From: Acanthacorydalis orientalis
Lineage: Eukaryota; Arthropoda; Insecta; Megaloptera; Corydalidae
Length of the DNA stretch: 64,000 nucleotides
Assembly (NCBI GenBank): GCA_034766995.1
Contig: CM068323.1
Location: 25,647,214 to 25,711,213, forward strand
Direction of reading: 5' to 3'
The notes beneath the pieces are model-generated. The model made no database searches. It was given only the letters and a program-made list of their open reading frames with translations, and was not told where the DNA came from. The translations under genes were made by a program, and so were the position numbers. Every line of letters starts with the position of its first letter. The first letter of the stretch is position 1. This document shows positions 29,001 through 43,893 of the stretch, piece after piece.

Positions 29001-32000
29001 CTATACATATGACATGCGTTTTTAAATTTAATTACAAAACAAATGTGCATATTTTTAAAGTACATGTGCTCTTAAATTAAACTCGAAATCATTTAAATAT
29101 AACTCGTGTAATGTGTATGTACAAATAAATCATTACGATCGTATATAACAAACAGCTGATATTTCAAACTAATAAGAAGTATGGTATGCGGTGGTCGAAG
29201 TTTGAAAACAGCAGCGTTTTTTTTTCGATCTGATCGATCGATCTGAAATATTTATGTGTCAACGATGTTAAAAACAAATTAATGAAAGAAACAAAGGAGA
29301 CATCGGGACTCACGACACTTATTTTAGTCGAAGGACTTACCCCGGCCCGGGGGGCTGTGTGAATTCGAGTACCGGGGGTTCCGGGGGCACAACGCCAGCG
29401 CTCGGCGGCCCTCCGCTTCCCCCGGACTCTTCCGACGGTGTTTTACTCAGGAACAGCCCCGTGCCGAAGTCTACGAGGTTTATCGGAGAGCTGACGGGTG
29501 ATGTTAAAACGCAAGCATGACAGAGCAATCGATTGTTAGTTGTCGCAGACGAACGCACACACACACGTTACTTATGATTAACAACGACACGAGAGGTTAT
29601 ACGATTAACTCTAGTGTATCTGTCGAACACGCTCTACATTTATTTTTATTTTCTTTTTGGTTTGAAAAAGGCGACATCGATTAAAGCATAATAGAAAATC
29701 TGACAAATGAAAAAATGTTCATACGGCCAAAGATAAACATAGGAATTATCAAGTTATTTAAATGACTGTTCTTTTTCTATAAAAAATACCACATACTAAA
29801 TTCTTAAATATAAAATAAATTGGTGAATGTGTTCTAACAATCTACATAAAATATGTTCTTCAATTGTATAGTACAACAAATTATATTCAGTAATTCAATT
29901 AATGTCGATATTACATTCAGCAAATACTTTTTAACTAACAAAATAACCACGAACACTGATGTAATACTCGTTATTTTATTGATTTTATAGAATTTGTAGA
30001 ATATTATTTGATATTAAAAGCTAGTAAATCGATTCTTTTATTTACCCACAACTAACTCATAGTGCAGATTTCATGTAGTATAAAGCTTTACATTTCTATT
30101 TACTAAGAGCAATTATCTTGACAGCACTTAATGTAACTAATAAGGAAAAAGAACATAACCTCACCTTGAAAACACTTTTGAAAACACTGAAGAGTGATGA
30201 GCATCTGCTGAATGTGGTAGTCCAGATACCTTATTGTCATCTTCACCGCCGGCCAATGTTTCCATCCATGTCAAGGGATAAGATAATCTTTTCAGCATCT
30301 AAAACGATCGACGCATTTAATATTCTACTCTTTCTCCGAGATTACGACGACAAACCTTATTTTTACGCGTTTCTTGTTTATCGCCATCTTCTTTATCGCT
30401 TTCTTTACGTTCGACCGTCGAATCCGGTTCGTTGTTAGAATCGATGCTGAAGGACACAGACGATGTTTTTTTACGACCCGGCGAATCCGTTTCGTTCGTA
30501 GTACTCGTCACGTTTGTTGGCGCGATCGTTATCGGAGGCACCCAATCCGATGATAAAACTATGTCTGCATCACTATATACCTACGAGTGATAATAAAAAG
30601 GTTTAAAACATTCTCAATCTAGTATCTCTATTCATATTTAACGAGCTTTTATTTCAAATAGTTATCGATAAGTGGAATAAACTAGTTTCAAAACAATTTC
30701 TAATATCGACATTTCCTTGCGAATAAGAATTATATAACATCGGAAGATAAGAGACGATCGATAGCACGGGGTCAAGGTTATAATTTAATTTTTATCTATG
30801 ATGATTTTTTAATCTCTACATTGAATACAATCAGACGTCAAGTACTACAAAAAAATAATTAATTCTCAGATAAATATTTATGTTTAAAATCTATGTCAAA
30901 CAGTTGAATTGTATTCTGTTTACATTATTAATAAAAGACGAACATCTGCATTAGAAAATAAATGCACTTCAGATCGATTAACAAAATCACAGATTAAAAA
31001 ACCATCATAATACTGATGAGTCGCTCGTAGAAAATCATCCGAAATGTCAGTCGACGATGACTAACGATCGACAGAGAATTTCCATAATGACAAAATGTTG
31101 ACTGAGGTAGTCATACTTACTTCACCGATCGAGATTGTTTTAGGTTTAATTTAAAAAAAAAGGAAATTAAATACTCGTTACTGAGGCAGACATAACAATT
31201 CAGCACATGAATATGTGACTTTGCAATGAAACTAAACACACAATAAGCATAAACATACAGTAATTCTACCACTAATGACCGAATGTATATATTGTATTTA
31301 CAGATGAACTAAATTATACCACATTTTTCAAAACACTGAAAGCACTGTTAATTTCCATGTAAACTTGGCTCTAAAACATGCTATTTTGAAACTTGCTTCC
31401 TGAATGTCATGCAGTGTTTTCTAAGCCCCCTTTTGATTCTACAAACAAATGTTCTGAAACTGGAATTAAATGCTAATGTTGTTACGGAGTACTCATCTTT
31501 GAATTCACATACTTCTAACAACAAATCGTTTCATATTGATCTCTAGCGGTTTACGATCGTGGATTTATATTAACCGATAATGAATTTTAATGAGTTTCGA
31601 TTAACTGTTTATGATTGCAAACACGTTATATGTGTACCGTTGGGTAAAATCAATGAAAGCTAAAACCCGTAGAATGTAAATAAATGATTCTAACCTTTTT
31701 TGTTGGATTAGGTGGCACAATTGGTATAGGGGGTAAGTTAGGATCTCTTATATCGATGCCAGAGTCATGACAACTGAGTTTAACAAGGCCTTGGTCCGGT
31801 GGTGCGGCTTCGGCTTCGGCACCGATCATAGGGGCAGGGCTGCCTTGCGGAGTCGGTGTCGGTGTCAAAAGCGATTCCTCGTGGATTTCGTCTATCGAGC
31901 GATCCTTCGACGGTATCGCCCAGTGATGGTCGAGCATCGACCGTCTTCTCTCTTCTAACGTTCGTGTAGATTGAGTATTCTGAAATATATTCATTGCGTG

Positions 32001-35000
32001 AATCATTCGAAACAACGAACCGTCGTCGATGATAATTTGTTTATCGCATTTGTATTTACTTAAAAAGCTACGACCCAGTTTCAGAACATGCAATCATGAT
32101 TTCGGTGCTCGACCGATTTGTTTCAACATCTAAAAGCCTCGTACAAGAACATACGCTGTACGGTATGTCAAATACTCGAGTCAATTATACACTTTACAAT
32201 AATATACAATTCGGAAAACTTCTGTGTTATTTCTGAAATTGCGTGTAATACAAGTGATTCGACCTACTTTTTTTCTTTGAAACTAACCTGATGTGTAATT
32301 TATGTGACTGGTATTATTTTTTATGTCCATGCTTAATAATAAAATAGATACGGTACTTCTATAGTTTACACATTAACAAATAATTACAATTACACTAGTA
32401 GCTTTGCGGTTGAGAAGCATCTTTAAGAACATTATATACTTTTTTTAGGGCAATCGAGCATGCAGTACTGATTTTTCATATTAATCGTTCACGACAGATT
32501 CCGTAAAAACATTTGAAAAATACCCGAACTCTTTGACGTAATCAGACGTTTTCTCGTTAAACCGTATGCGACCGATTCCAATTAAAACTCTGATCTGAAT
32601 TCACAGATTAATATGAAAAAGTACTTAATTATTCAGTAAGCATTTTAAATAATAGAAATACCTCACACTTGTTCAAATCAAACTAGTACGTACTGAATCT
32701 GAACTTTACAATAAAATGTGCTTAGAAAATATAAGAATATTTCAGATATCTACTGGAAATTTAAATAAACATAAAAAGTGATCCCTTTTAGATATCTGTA
32801 AAAAAACTCCAGTCAATAAAAGTATCTTTAAGAGATTATCGATCGAACTTACCGTTACATTACTACACGCCGTTCCTCCTTCGCTCTCGGTACTGTCCGC
32901 CTGCTGCAGATTCGTAGGCGTAGGCGTAACTAATTCCCGCTCGAACGCTTTCGGAAAAGCGTCGCCGCCACGGTCGACGCAGGAACAGATGCTGTCGGCG
33001 TCGTCGCCCCCTGCTACCAATTCCGGAAAAGTTTCGTCTTTCACGAGCAGCGACGAAGAATCACCACCGACCGGCGAACATTTTCCACATGATTTCGCAC
33101 TCGAAGGTTGCGCATGATATATTTCCGGTTTAGTATCTGTTTTACTGCTAATCGGATAGAAGAAGACAACCGGTCAGACGACGTGTATTTTCCGGGAAAT
33201 CAAAGGAAAAACACTCACTTATTATCGGCATTCCCGACTCGCATATGTGCAATATCGTAATAGATCGCTGCATTGACAGCAAATTCCATAGGAGCTATGA
33301 CGCCGTAACTTTCAGGGCCGTGTTCTATTACTAACGGGTCGGATACATTCGGATCGAACATAACAGCATTTGGTGTGACTAGCAAAACTCCTCCGACGAC
33401 CCCCTGAAATTAATATCTCAGCGTCATATACTAATGAATAACTGAAATCAATCGAACGGGTACGAATACACAAACGTTCAGATATAAAAATTATATTAAC
33501 TACACTGTTTACTTACACTGATAACAGACGGAACGACTAAAAACATTGTAAACAGAAAAAAAAACGGCAGAGTTCACGAGATCAGAGATAAAACAATCCT
33601 CACCTGTCCGTCGGTTATGTGCCTGACGTTGATTTTCAAGAAACGCTCCTTAAACGCCGCCTCGTCCTCCGGATCGACAGGAGTCGACGAGGAGCCGCCG
33701 AGCGGAGTACGTACACGTTCGATGTGACCCGGTTTCGGGCTGACAGGCCGCAAGTTATCCAACAGTTCTGCGGCATAATTAAACGTCAGTGTGAATATCT
33801 CACTCATCACTGTTTCAAAACATTTTCATCTATGACTACACAGAAATGAATTTACAACACGGCCAAACACTGTTTATGGTTATTGTACACTAAATGAAAA
33901 CATTTTTATGCATACTAAACTAGATAAGGACATTATCACATTTTAAATAACACTGTACAATTTGTACAGCCTTTTATCAATGTGTGTAGTATAAATTTTA
34001 AGTATTTAGACTCATTGGAAAAAATAAACACTATAAATAGAATTTCACTGTTTGTACTTGAACATTAGAAATAAATAATAATAATGGAGTGACCTTCAGT
34101 TGATGTAAATAAAAAAGTAAACTACATAATTCGTGTTTATGTATGTCTATTCATCTATCTATCTATCTATATATATATATTTATACGTGTATTACAATGA
34201 TACCTTTTTCTTCTGGTGGTAAATCATCGTGATTGTCATGATGAGGCTCTGTCGGTGTCGATGACTGCGAGTCAGTACCACCTTCTTTCTCAGATCGATC
34301 CGGCACTCTCAATACTTGTCCAGCAAATATGAACGGAGTGGCAAGTCTGTTAAGTTTGGTCAATTCTGAAGGAGTCGTGTCGAACCTCGCTGCTACCGAC
34401 GTTAGCGTATCACGGTCGCTCACCTTCAAAGAAAAATCATTCACGATCAATTCAATTCTATCCGTTGCACAAACGTGTACACGAAGCACCGATTATCCCC
34501 ACGAACTTACCGTGTATGTTATTGTGTTAACAGGCGGCTCGACCTTCTTCTTTTCGGAATCTCCCTCTGCAAAAGAAAAAAGAAAAATAACAACAATGAA
34601 CATCGGTTGATTGTTGTTAATTACTGTGCGCGCGACTTCCACATCACCTATTCGATTCGCGAAATAAATGACAACGTAGTCGTGGTACGCGGCTTCGCAA
34701 ATGTATACCCCGGCGTTGTCGTCGTCGTACATTCTTGCAAACATTCGCTACTTAATTCATTTCTGTTTTAAGTACGACATAACCTCAATTTAACAGATGT
34801 TCGGTAAATGAATCGCACGTTAAGTCGATTCGAATTAATTGTTTAATTTGTAATTCCTCGTGCTATTAAACTTACGCCGCGACTTGAACTTTTCAAAGCA
34901 ACCTTTCGTTATATGCATATCAACAATAGAAAAACATTACTAATTGAACTAAATTTATAATTGATATAAAGTAACAATCGTTTTTAATTTTTTTCCTAGT

Positions 35001-35290
35001 ATTCAGATAAACGAATACTAAACACGATCGAAAACCGTATTCTCGTTTAGAACAAGCCTAACAATTACTGGACATATGTGCTGTGTACATTACAACGACC
35101 GCACAACAATCATTAACATCAATTAAATTCTCAACGCAAACGAACATGCTTACATTCTACGTTTCTTTTTCACACGGAATAAGAACCTTGAAGGCCCGTA
35201 AAAAACTGATTCGGCTGTATTTTAATTTAGCTGTATGCACGAAACACAAATGCATTTCATATCAAGTACATGCAGTCTCGACATTCTCTG

Positions 35291-35357
<67 letters not shown>

Positions 35358-38300
35358 CTTGAATGATTAGCGAGCGATAATTCGCAGATGTGCTATATTT
35401 ACTTACAAACATCAATAAAAAAAGGTGTGTTTGCGATCTCGAAACACAGGACAAAAGTATTGAATACTTTATAACAAAACTTTGCAACTATTATTCAGGG
35501 AAACGCTGATAAAAAATCTATTGTGGAGACAATTTGTACATGAGAATAAAATCAGCAAATAGGGTCATTTTGGTAAAAAAAAACAACGATAGATTTAATA
35601 AACAGACACACTGAGAAAAACAATATTGACAAACAAGTACAGTATAATTACTGCAATTATTAGTGCTATCTATTAGTGCTTCCATTAGAATATAATAAAT
35701 AAATCAATTGGTTTATATAAAAAAAATAAACAATATATTAAAATTAACTGATCAGTTTAAAACACACACTATTCGTTTAATATAATTAAATCTGTAATTA
35801 ACTTCATAATAGATAAATAAATGATTTTTCTTATTCTTAATTGATTTAACAACTGATAAAAGGTTTTGAAATGTTGTCTAGTTTCAGTCTAATAAAGTGT
35901 CCGCGAACATGTTGAACATGTAAGAAAATTGGAAAATTCACATAATTAAAAAAATCTAACACACGTCTTAATGACAGTCTCTAGTGTATTTAATAAACAA
36001 TGTCACAATAGCTAATTTATAAAATAAACATAAATCAACAATTACAAATATGGCGCAGTTTCATTTTGAAAGATTTAATTGTTTTTGATTGGTTTCATGT
36101 ATTTATAAAATAAACCAACCAACAATTGTTTATATTCGATATCCAATAAACGAGATCTATTTTCGAAGAGATGAAATGATTGGCTGAACGATTGAATAAA
36201 TAGCTGTTTCGACACCCTAAAAGGCATTTATTTGACCGACCTTTCAAAAAGAGAACATCGAATAGGACAATACATTAGTAAGACGACGATAGAAAATCAT
36301 ACATCGTCTATATAAAAAATGGAGGATCGGAAACATTTAAAATGTAATGAATCTAAACCAAATTGCTGAACAATAAAATTATCTTTTACTTTTACATTCA
36401 ACATAGAGCGAAAAAATATTATTTCTTCACGTTTTTCTTTAGCTTTTTATTTTTTTCCACGAATGAATATTCGCAGTCAACGTATTATGTGTTTGTACGC
36501 GAATTATTTTTTAAAATAACAGATAGTACGTAAGAATTACACAGGGGGTTGTAATGTAATTTAGTCTTATTCATGCTTCTATTTTTATCGGAAAGTCTGT
36601 AACCATCTGTTCCTCGTTTATTAATACCGAAATTCATGAAAAAATCCATTACTTGATGTTTACACATTTGGCTGATTTCATATAACCAATGAACCCTTTA
36701 GGAATACTGATAAATATTATATTAGAAGACTAAAATGCAATCATCGAAACTGAGAAATTAAATCAATATTTACTTACGGATAGTAAACTTTAAATATAAT
36801 ACTAGATAAATAGAAAGTGTTTACAAAAATACGTGTTATACAAGAGTACTCGTCCAAACAGAAAAAACATACAGAAACATAAATGAAACGGACGATTCTT
36901 TGAATCTCTTGATCTGCGAATCGACCACAAGATACACGGAATATTACTTTGTCCGGTTCCATTACATTATTAGGGGACTGCACGGAAAATCTGAACGTTT
37001 CGTCCATTCGGCTCGGGCAGTCCGAGGGAAAGGACAGAAGGACCAGACTGAAAAAGTTTAGACGACAAAAGGAAACACCGGTCTTGATATGATGTGTAGA
37101 TAAACGAATCATGCTCGAACACACCCATATAAATCGAAATTGTGGACGAACAGAACCAAAAATTTGTGCAGAAAAATTTCGACCGCTTTCTTGCTCTACT
37201 TATTCTCCAATCGAACTTAATACTTATATCGCGCATCATTGTTTAATTAATCGATGGATTATTCAAGACATACTCGAGAGGCACTTCATGTTTCTTCTTT
37301 ATCATGTACAGTAGGTCCCAGGTCGACAACACTTGCACCGGATGAATAATTCTAAAAGTATTATCAAGAATTGTCGTTTTAAAAACTAGCACGCGGCTTA
37401 AAGAGAGAAAAATCATTTTCCAATCGAACGATTTTAAAGGCACCCATGTATCAACACACTCACTGGGTTACGTCAATATTGTTTTTATCTTTGAATAAAT
37501 AGCGAATCAAACAGCAGTATTTAATCTGACTCACACCGTGTAGATTTTTTTTATAATTATACAAATATCCACCGGATGAACAAACCCTTCTTCTTGTATG
37601 TTTATCACCCGAAATTTTCGATAAGAGTCGCTCTTTGTATATAAATATGAACCTGTATTTAAATGCGAGGAAAAAATCCGTCCATCTCTGGGAATTGAGA
37701 TCAATAGTTTTTTTTTTGTTTTAAAAAAAAACATCAGTATATAAAAGACAAGACTGAAAGAATGTGCGTGCGGTTTCCAGTAAGTTATGCGAAGCCATTG
37801 GCCCGAAATGTTACCGACGTGCCTAGGATACAAAACTTAATGACTGAAGACCGAAAAACGGATGTTGTTCAGTGGGTCAGTGGATAAATGGAATCAAATA
37901 AAAAGACTCTCCCACCGGTTACTGTATAAACATTGCCAGCATTCCACTCAAAGATGAGTGATATACACCACGGTTCTTAACAATGTAACGATTTGAAACG
38001 TTTTCCTACGAATTTCCTTTATTCACAAGCTCGAAGGTGTTCTACTGGCATCACTATTTGCTTTATTTTAAAAAAAAAATATTAATAATAATCGAAAACG
38101 TTGATCCAGTGTATTATCAGCGACTGGTCTTCAGAATTAAACCAGTTCGAGTTGAATTCATTCTGAATGTTTTTAAATCAGAAATAGTAGTACGGTTCTA
38201 TTTAAAGGCGACGGAATTACACAACGAAACGCTATTGTTTAAATCTGTCTGACTGTTATTGTCGCCGAGACAGCATGTAAAAAAAAAAACACTTTGTAAT

Positions 38301-41300
38301 AATAAATCTACTTTATCGATATTTACCCAATCGATGCAAATACTTCCACTGTGGTGCGTTACTGCGACTAAAACGTTCGATCCGTGAGAATATTTGCTCG
38401 ATAAATATTTGTATACATAATTAGGTGTTTTTGGCGCGCGAAACGAACGTCTCGGCTATTCTTATCGGACGATTACACAAGCCTGTTTCTAGATATACTT
38501 TAACTGTGTGTGGAAATTCGCGAAAAAAATAAACATTATTTATTTTTTTTTCGAATTTCGAAACGAGTGAAACATGTAGAAAAAACTCGATCAGTTCAGG
38601 TGATTCATCGGACACAACGGTCCATAAATGCAAGAATAAAACGAAAAAAAAAACCATCAAGGTTCACTTGCCGCGGTTTGGCCTCTATTCGTTGTTATGA
38701 AATAATGAAAGTGTTTCCGGTGTGAGCGACGCGCAAGAAACACACAGTCAGAAAACATACAAACACACATTTATACAAATCTGTATATAATGAGAATGAA
38801 CACTGACCTTTGGTTAGTTTGTCCACGGATTCGAAACGGCCCTCTACCTTCGAGCGCAACGCCTCCAGGTCAAATGGCGTAGAAAATCCGTGGTCAACGC
38901 TTCGACTCTTGCTCCTGCGAACCAAATAAGAATCTTAGATCGATTGCAACAGATCGAAGTCGTTCCTTTCTAGACACTATCAAAGCATAATGTTATTGTT
39001 GCGTATTACAGATTGTTAATAGATGATTGTACGTTACACACTGGCCTCGTGAAACAATTGTTATTGTATATTAATTACACTGAATTAAGTTACATATAAT
39101 CTAATTAATACACATGTTTCTACTACCTTCGATTCACATTACTAATGTGTTCTGCGATACTCGAGTGTTTATTTATGAAATTAATCACACTAGATGAGAT
39201 AAATATTACAGAAAATGGACTCGGTACGTTCAGATTTACATGTCAAATGTTTATTTCATGAAAATATTTACATAGTAAGATGATTCGGTAGCATGTCCCA
39301 GGATGAAAATAATATGAAAAAAGTTTCATTCTAACACCACGCATTCTTAGAAATAAGACATCTAAAAGTATCTGCAACTCAACGCTACGAGGATAATGGA
39401 ATCATATCGAAATACTCATAAATGTTCGAATTATAGAAGCATTCAACCGATAGGAGGAATATTCTCTGCCGTCTTTGTCACTATCCGTCTTTGGACTGAA
39501 GGAATAATTCTGAAAGTATTATCGAGAATTGCCGTTTTAAAAACTAGCACACGGCATAACGAGAGAACAAATCTTTTCCAGTTGAACGATTTCAAAGACA
39601 ATTTTTGCAATATCTCATTCAATATCTAATCTTGAAGATCTATCTAAACGCGAATAAATTCAAAATCAATCGTAGAAGAAACGAACTCATTGCACAAATA
39701 AGAAAATGATCAAAGACTTGAGAAAGTTACAGGTTCAGAGACTGAAAAGTAATGTCTTAGAAAAGTAGTGTCTCGTGCTATTAATCGACACTGCACTAAA
39801 ATAGGGGATATTTTTTTTAAAAAAAAAGAATAATTAGCGCATGAAATATTTTTGAAACGATTTTCGGAACGTTTCAAACATTTTTCTAATTAATTCCAAA
39901 CTCGCGATGGCGTGAATAAATCTGCGTTATTTGTCTTTAGTAAAGAATGAGTATAATGATATGATAGTGGCGGTAATAAAATAACTGAATCGATAATGAA
40001 TTACATATCTACACATATTAAATTTATACAGTTTGAAAAAAAAAACGGTATGAATTTAATATTCGAACAGGTACTCGAATAATTAATTAATTGATGAATA
40101 TTAATGATTGTGCATGAATTCAATTTTAGCAATTCTCTGTTATCGTGTGTGTTATTCATCGATTACAGTTTAAAATAGATTAAAACTAAATATAAATATG
40201 TACATAGTAAGAAAACGAATGGATAGAAGCGTACCCCAAACGACACAACACACCACATCTGTTTCTACATGAAATCAATCGAACAACAAACTTAAAATCT
40301 TACCGTACATAAGGACCATCGGACGAACGAACTACATGACCGATATCCTGTGAAGCTCGTCGCGACCTGATTAGAAAGTGGTAAAAAAAAAGACAAACTT
40401 AAAAACAAAGCGAAAGAAAATCACATGCAGAACAAAATTAAAAAAAATATATAAACAAATCGATAAATAAATATGAATAGCTTATTCGTTCAGTGTGAAT
40501 CTATGTCGCGGTTCGATCACTCGTCCTGTTTGCGTGCGTTTTACTGAAACGTGTAATATATGTTGATTTAGTTCATAACCAATGGACGGTTCGACGCCGA
40601 AGGTTTATTTTAATAGCTGTTAGACTGTCACGTGGCGGATCGAACGTACTGCATACACATAATAGAAGTGTATGCAATGTTATGTAGTCAACATTCACAC
40701 TATCAGCTGCTGTTTAACGCACTCAATGCAAGAGAAAATAGTATCAGTGCAAATAGAATGCATGCACGTTGCGTAGGTCGAGATCTTGAACGATTGAATT
40801 GCGCACACAAACGCAAACAGCGACAAAATGAATCTACTGAACACGCTCAGTAGATGATTTTGTGTTCAGTGGGTCCATCGAGTGTTCATTTGCAAGCACG
40901 CCAATAAAAATCCCCTCGATCAGCACTTGGGAATTTCGACAGAGACTAGAACCGAATGCACAGAAGCAGAGACAAGTACTGGTATAAAAAATTGCCATGT
41001 CCGAGACACGAACAGCTGTTGACTGCGTTTTTTGAAATTAGAGAAATGTAATATATCAATTGAATGGATTTGTGTCTCTAAAATCTGTTAAATTCAATAC
41101 TTTTCCATTGTGATTTGTCTTTTCTACATCGACTATCTGGTTGTTTTATTGATTCAGAACTAATTTTATACATAGAATATAATAATCAGCTAGTCAATAA
41201 TGAAATATCGAATTGAAAAAAACTGTTCACACTGGTTACTGTGTCTCAAGTCTTAATAATGACAGACTACACAGACAGAGAGAATGGTAATTGTCTTCTT

Positions 41301-41929
41301 TTAGAATCGTATGGTCTCGAACAAGTATACTTTCAAATAATTCGACGATAGCCCTAATCAATCACTCTAGCTTTCGTATGGAAGTGCTGAAAATGCAAAA
41401 CTGTACGAACAGTTCATTGGGTCGGTGTATAAGAGACAATCACTGACTGTTCAAATCTTATTTCCAAATCGAAACAGTCACGTTTGGCAATAGAGATCGA
41501 ACGAGAGACTGGCTTTCGTGCAATTGGCCGATAAAAAATATACCCACCGTGCACAAACATTGACGAGACTGAAGAGCAAACATGGTGTGAAACCGCCGTC
41601 GTCGGTGGAGAGGAACAAATGCGGATTAATCGCGACGAGCTGTTTGTGCAAATATTTGACAAAAAAAAAAAAAATAAATAAATCTATAAATACATAAAAA
41701 CGACGGAGCGAGTGTACGCGTACAGAATTCGAAATCTATTTTTTTTTTTCATTTCTGAAGTGGGCTCGAACGTTCCATTAGTCGCTTTCCGCAAATAAAT
41801 TGTTATGATAACAACACAGTCACTCTTAATGTTCAAAACATTTCTGTATGTCAAATGATAAAAATAAACTTTATGAGCTCTGTCAGCTGTACGGAGCGCA
41901 TACAATGTATTCATTGAAAAAATATGTTC

Positions 41930-42004
<75 letters not shown>

Positions 42005-42262
42005 TCTCTGTGTGTGTGTTTTTTGGCAGAGAGACGCCCAACGTCAAGGTGACCCGCTATGCGACGCGAATTTTTATTTAAATCGTACAGTCAGTGTGCA
42101 CAACAACAATTCTAGTTGTGAATTTAATGTTTTATTGTCGAATTATGTGTGTGTCCGTATGTAGTTCAACCGCCACAAGATTATTTATTCCGCTTGGCAG
42201 AGGCGTCCGCAGCAGCCGTGGAAAATTTAAGACAATTTTGGCACTACACACACACCCACACA

Positions 42263-42305
<43 letters not shown>

Positions 42306-43825
42306 TGAATTATCAAATTATTTATAATTTTGTCACTGACAATGACATCATCACACCCTAATTTATATCCTCGTCACTTAATTATTTCGGTATGTAGTGT
42401 AAAGAAAATATTAGAGGTACCGGAAAGCTTTTTTGTTTTTTGTTTTTTTTTTATGTATGAAAATAAGAACCAATTAAGAGGAAAAATTTGCATTCTATCG
42501 AATAACATGGTTTCCATCATTATCTATCACACTCTTCCATCTATCAGGAAGAGAAAATATTCCTGTTTTATAAAATTTCATGTTCCTTAATTTTTATTCA
42601 TTCTGTTCTACGATTTCACAAATGAATTCCTTTCCATCCTACAAACAACAACACTTTATTCTGATCAAGAATGTTCAGTAAATCCTTACAGATCGTTTTT
42701 GATTGTCGTTTATACACATTTGTATGGATCATATCACCTTCAAAGCGTCAATACTTACTGGACATAAACTGAAAACTTAATATTTTGAAAACAGCGCGTC
42801 AGAAACTGTTTTATTTTCTACACAGACTTGATTCTTTTCGTTTTCGTTAAAAATCAGTCCTTTTTTGGCTCATATCCAGATCACTGTTCGATTCTTTCAC
42901 AAGACTATCTAATTTTCGTATCATGCATGTCTGATACAATCAAATATACTTTATATTTCATACACTCAAACATTTCTGATAAATTGATAAAAAAATGATA
43001 CAACGGATTAAATCATTTCTCTAGTTTGAGTCAACAATACTACCTGGCAACAATTCTATGTATGTATGTATGTATGTATGTGTATGTATATATATATATA
43101 TATATATATCTGTATATAGATAAGTATATGGAGAGAGAGAGAAAGAGAGATGTTTATGTCTGTATGTAAAAATAAAATTTGCTAGTGCGGTATTTATACC
43201 CAGTCATTATTTTACATGTTTTCAGCAATGAAAATACACGTATAAACATAAACTGAATATACATGCAGTACAAAATATGAAGAAAAACAAATCAACAAAA
43301 CATGTCACTTTTAAAAACAGTACAGCAATGTTTTCACTGGACCCGTTCCAACAGAAAACGTGGGTATACTGTGAAAGTGGTGCTCTTTATTTGTAGAAAA
43401 ATTTATATGTTGCGCGACCGTTCTGTAATTCGAGACGTTTTCGAAAACAGGACACAACTCAATGTTTTATATAAAATTGAACGAATTCCTGTCCGCTTTC
43501 ATACGGGCGGGGAGTGTATCTGGTATCTGAATATGAAAATCTGGCGATTAAATCGATTCTGATAAGATGACGTTTGAAATCACTGTTTTTGAAACCGTTA
43601 TATTAGATGTAAAAACGATCGATCGAACGGACAAGAAGTAGACTAGAACTCTCTTGAAATTACATATATTTTTTAAGAGAGCTGGAGAAATTAGTGACGA
43701 CGTATTGAAAAAAAGTCAATCAAAGAACGACACTTATTGATCTGAAGGTGATCTATAGAAAACCTATTCATTTATCGAAACTAGGAATATATAAATTACT
43801 AAACCCCTTCTTCTCCTAACAATAC

Positions 43826-43893
<68 letters not shown>

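Larger units (their letters stand above)
34567..38807 (-). other. mtd intron, 4.2 kb
   Basis: Contains the (AT)n at 35292-35354 and the dispersed repeat at 37342-37444. Otherwise AT-rich with no convincing gene. Confidence 0.6.

Noticed and set aside
40832..40853. Small hairpin CTACTGA...TCAGTAG
   Set aside because: A 7-bp stem is expected by chance in 64 kb.
41414..41662. 82-codon minus-strand frame with a coding-like second frame (VKYLHKQLVAINPHLFLS)
   Set aside because: Stops follow quickly, no splice signals of the right phase were found, and no family is recognised.
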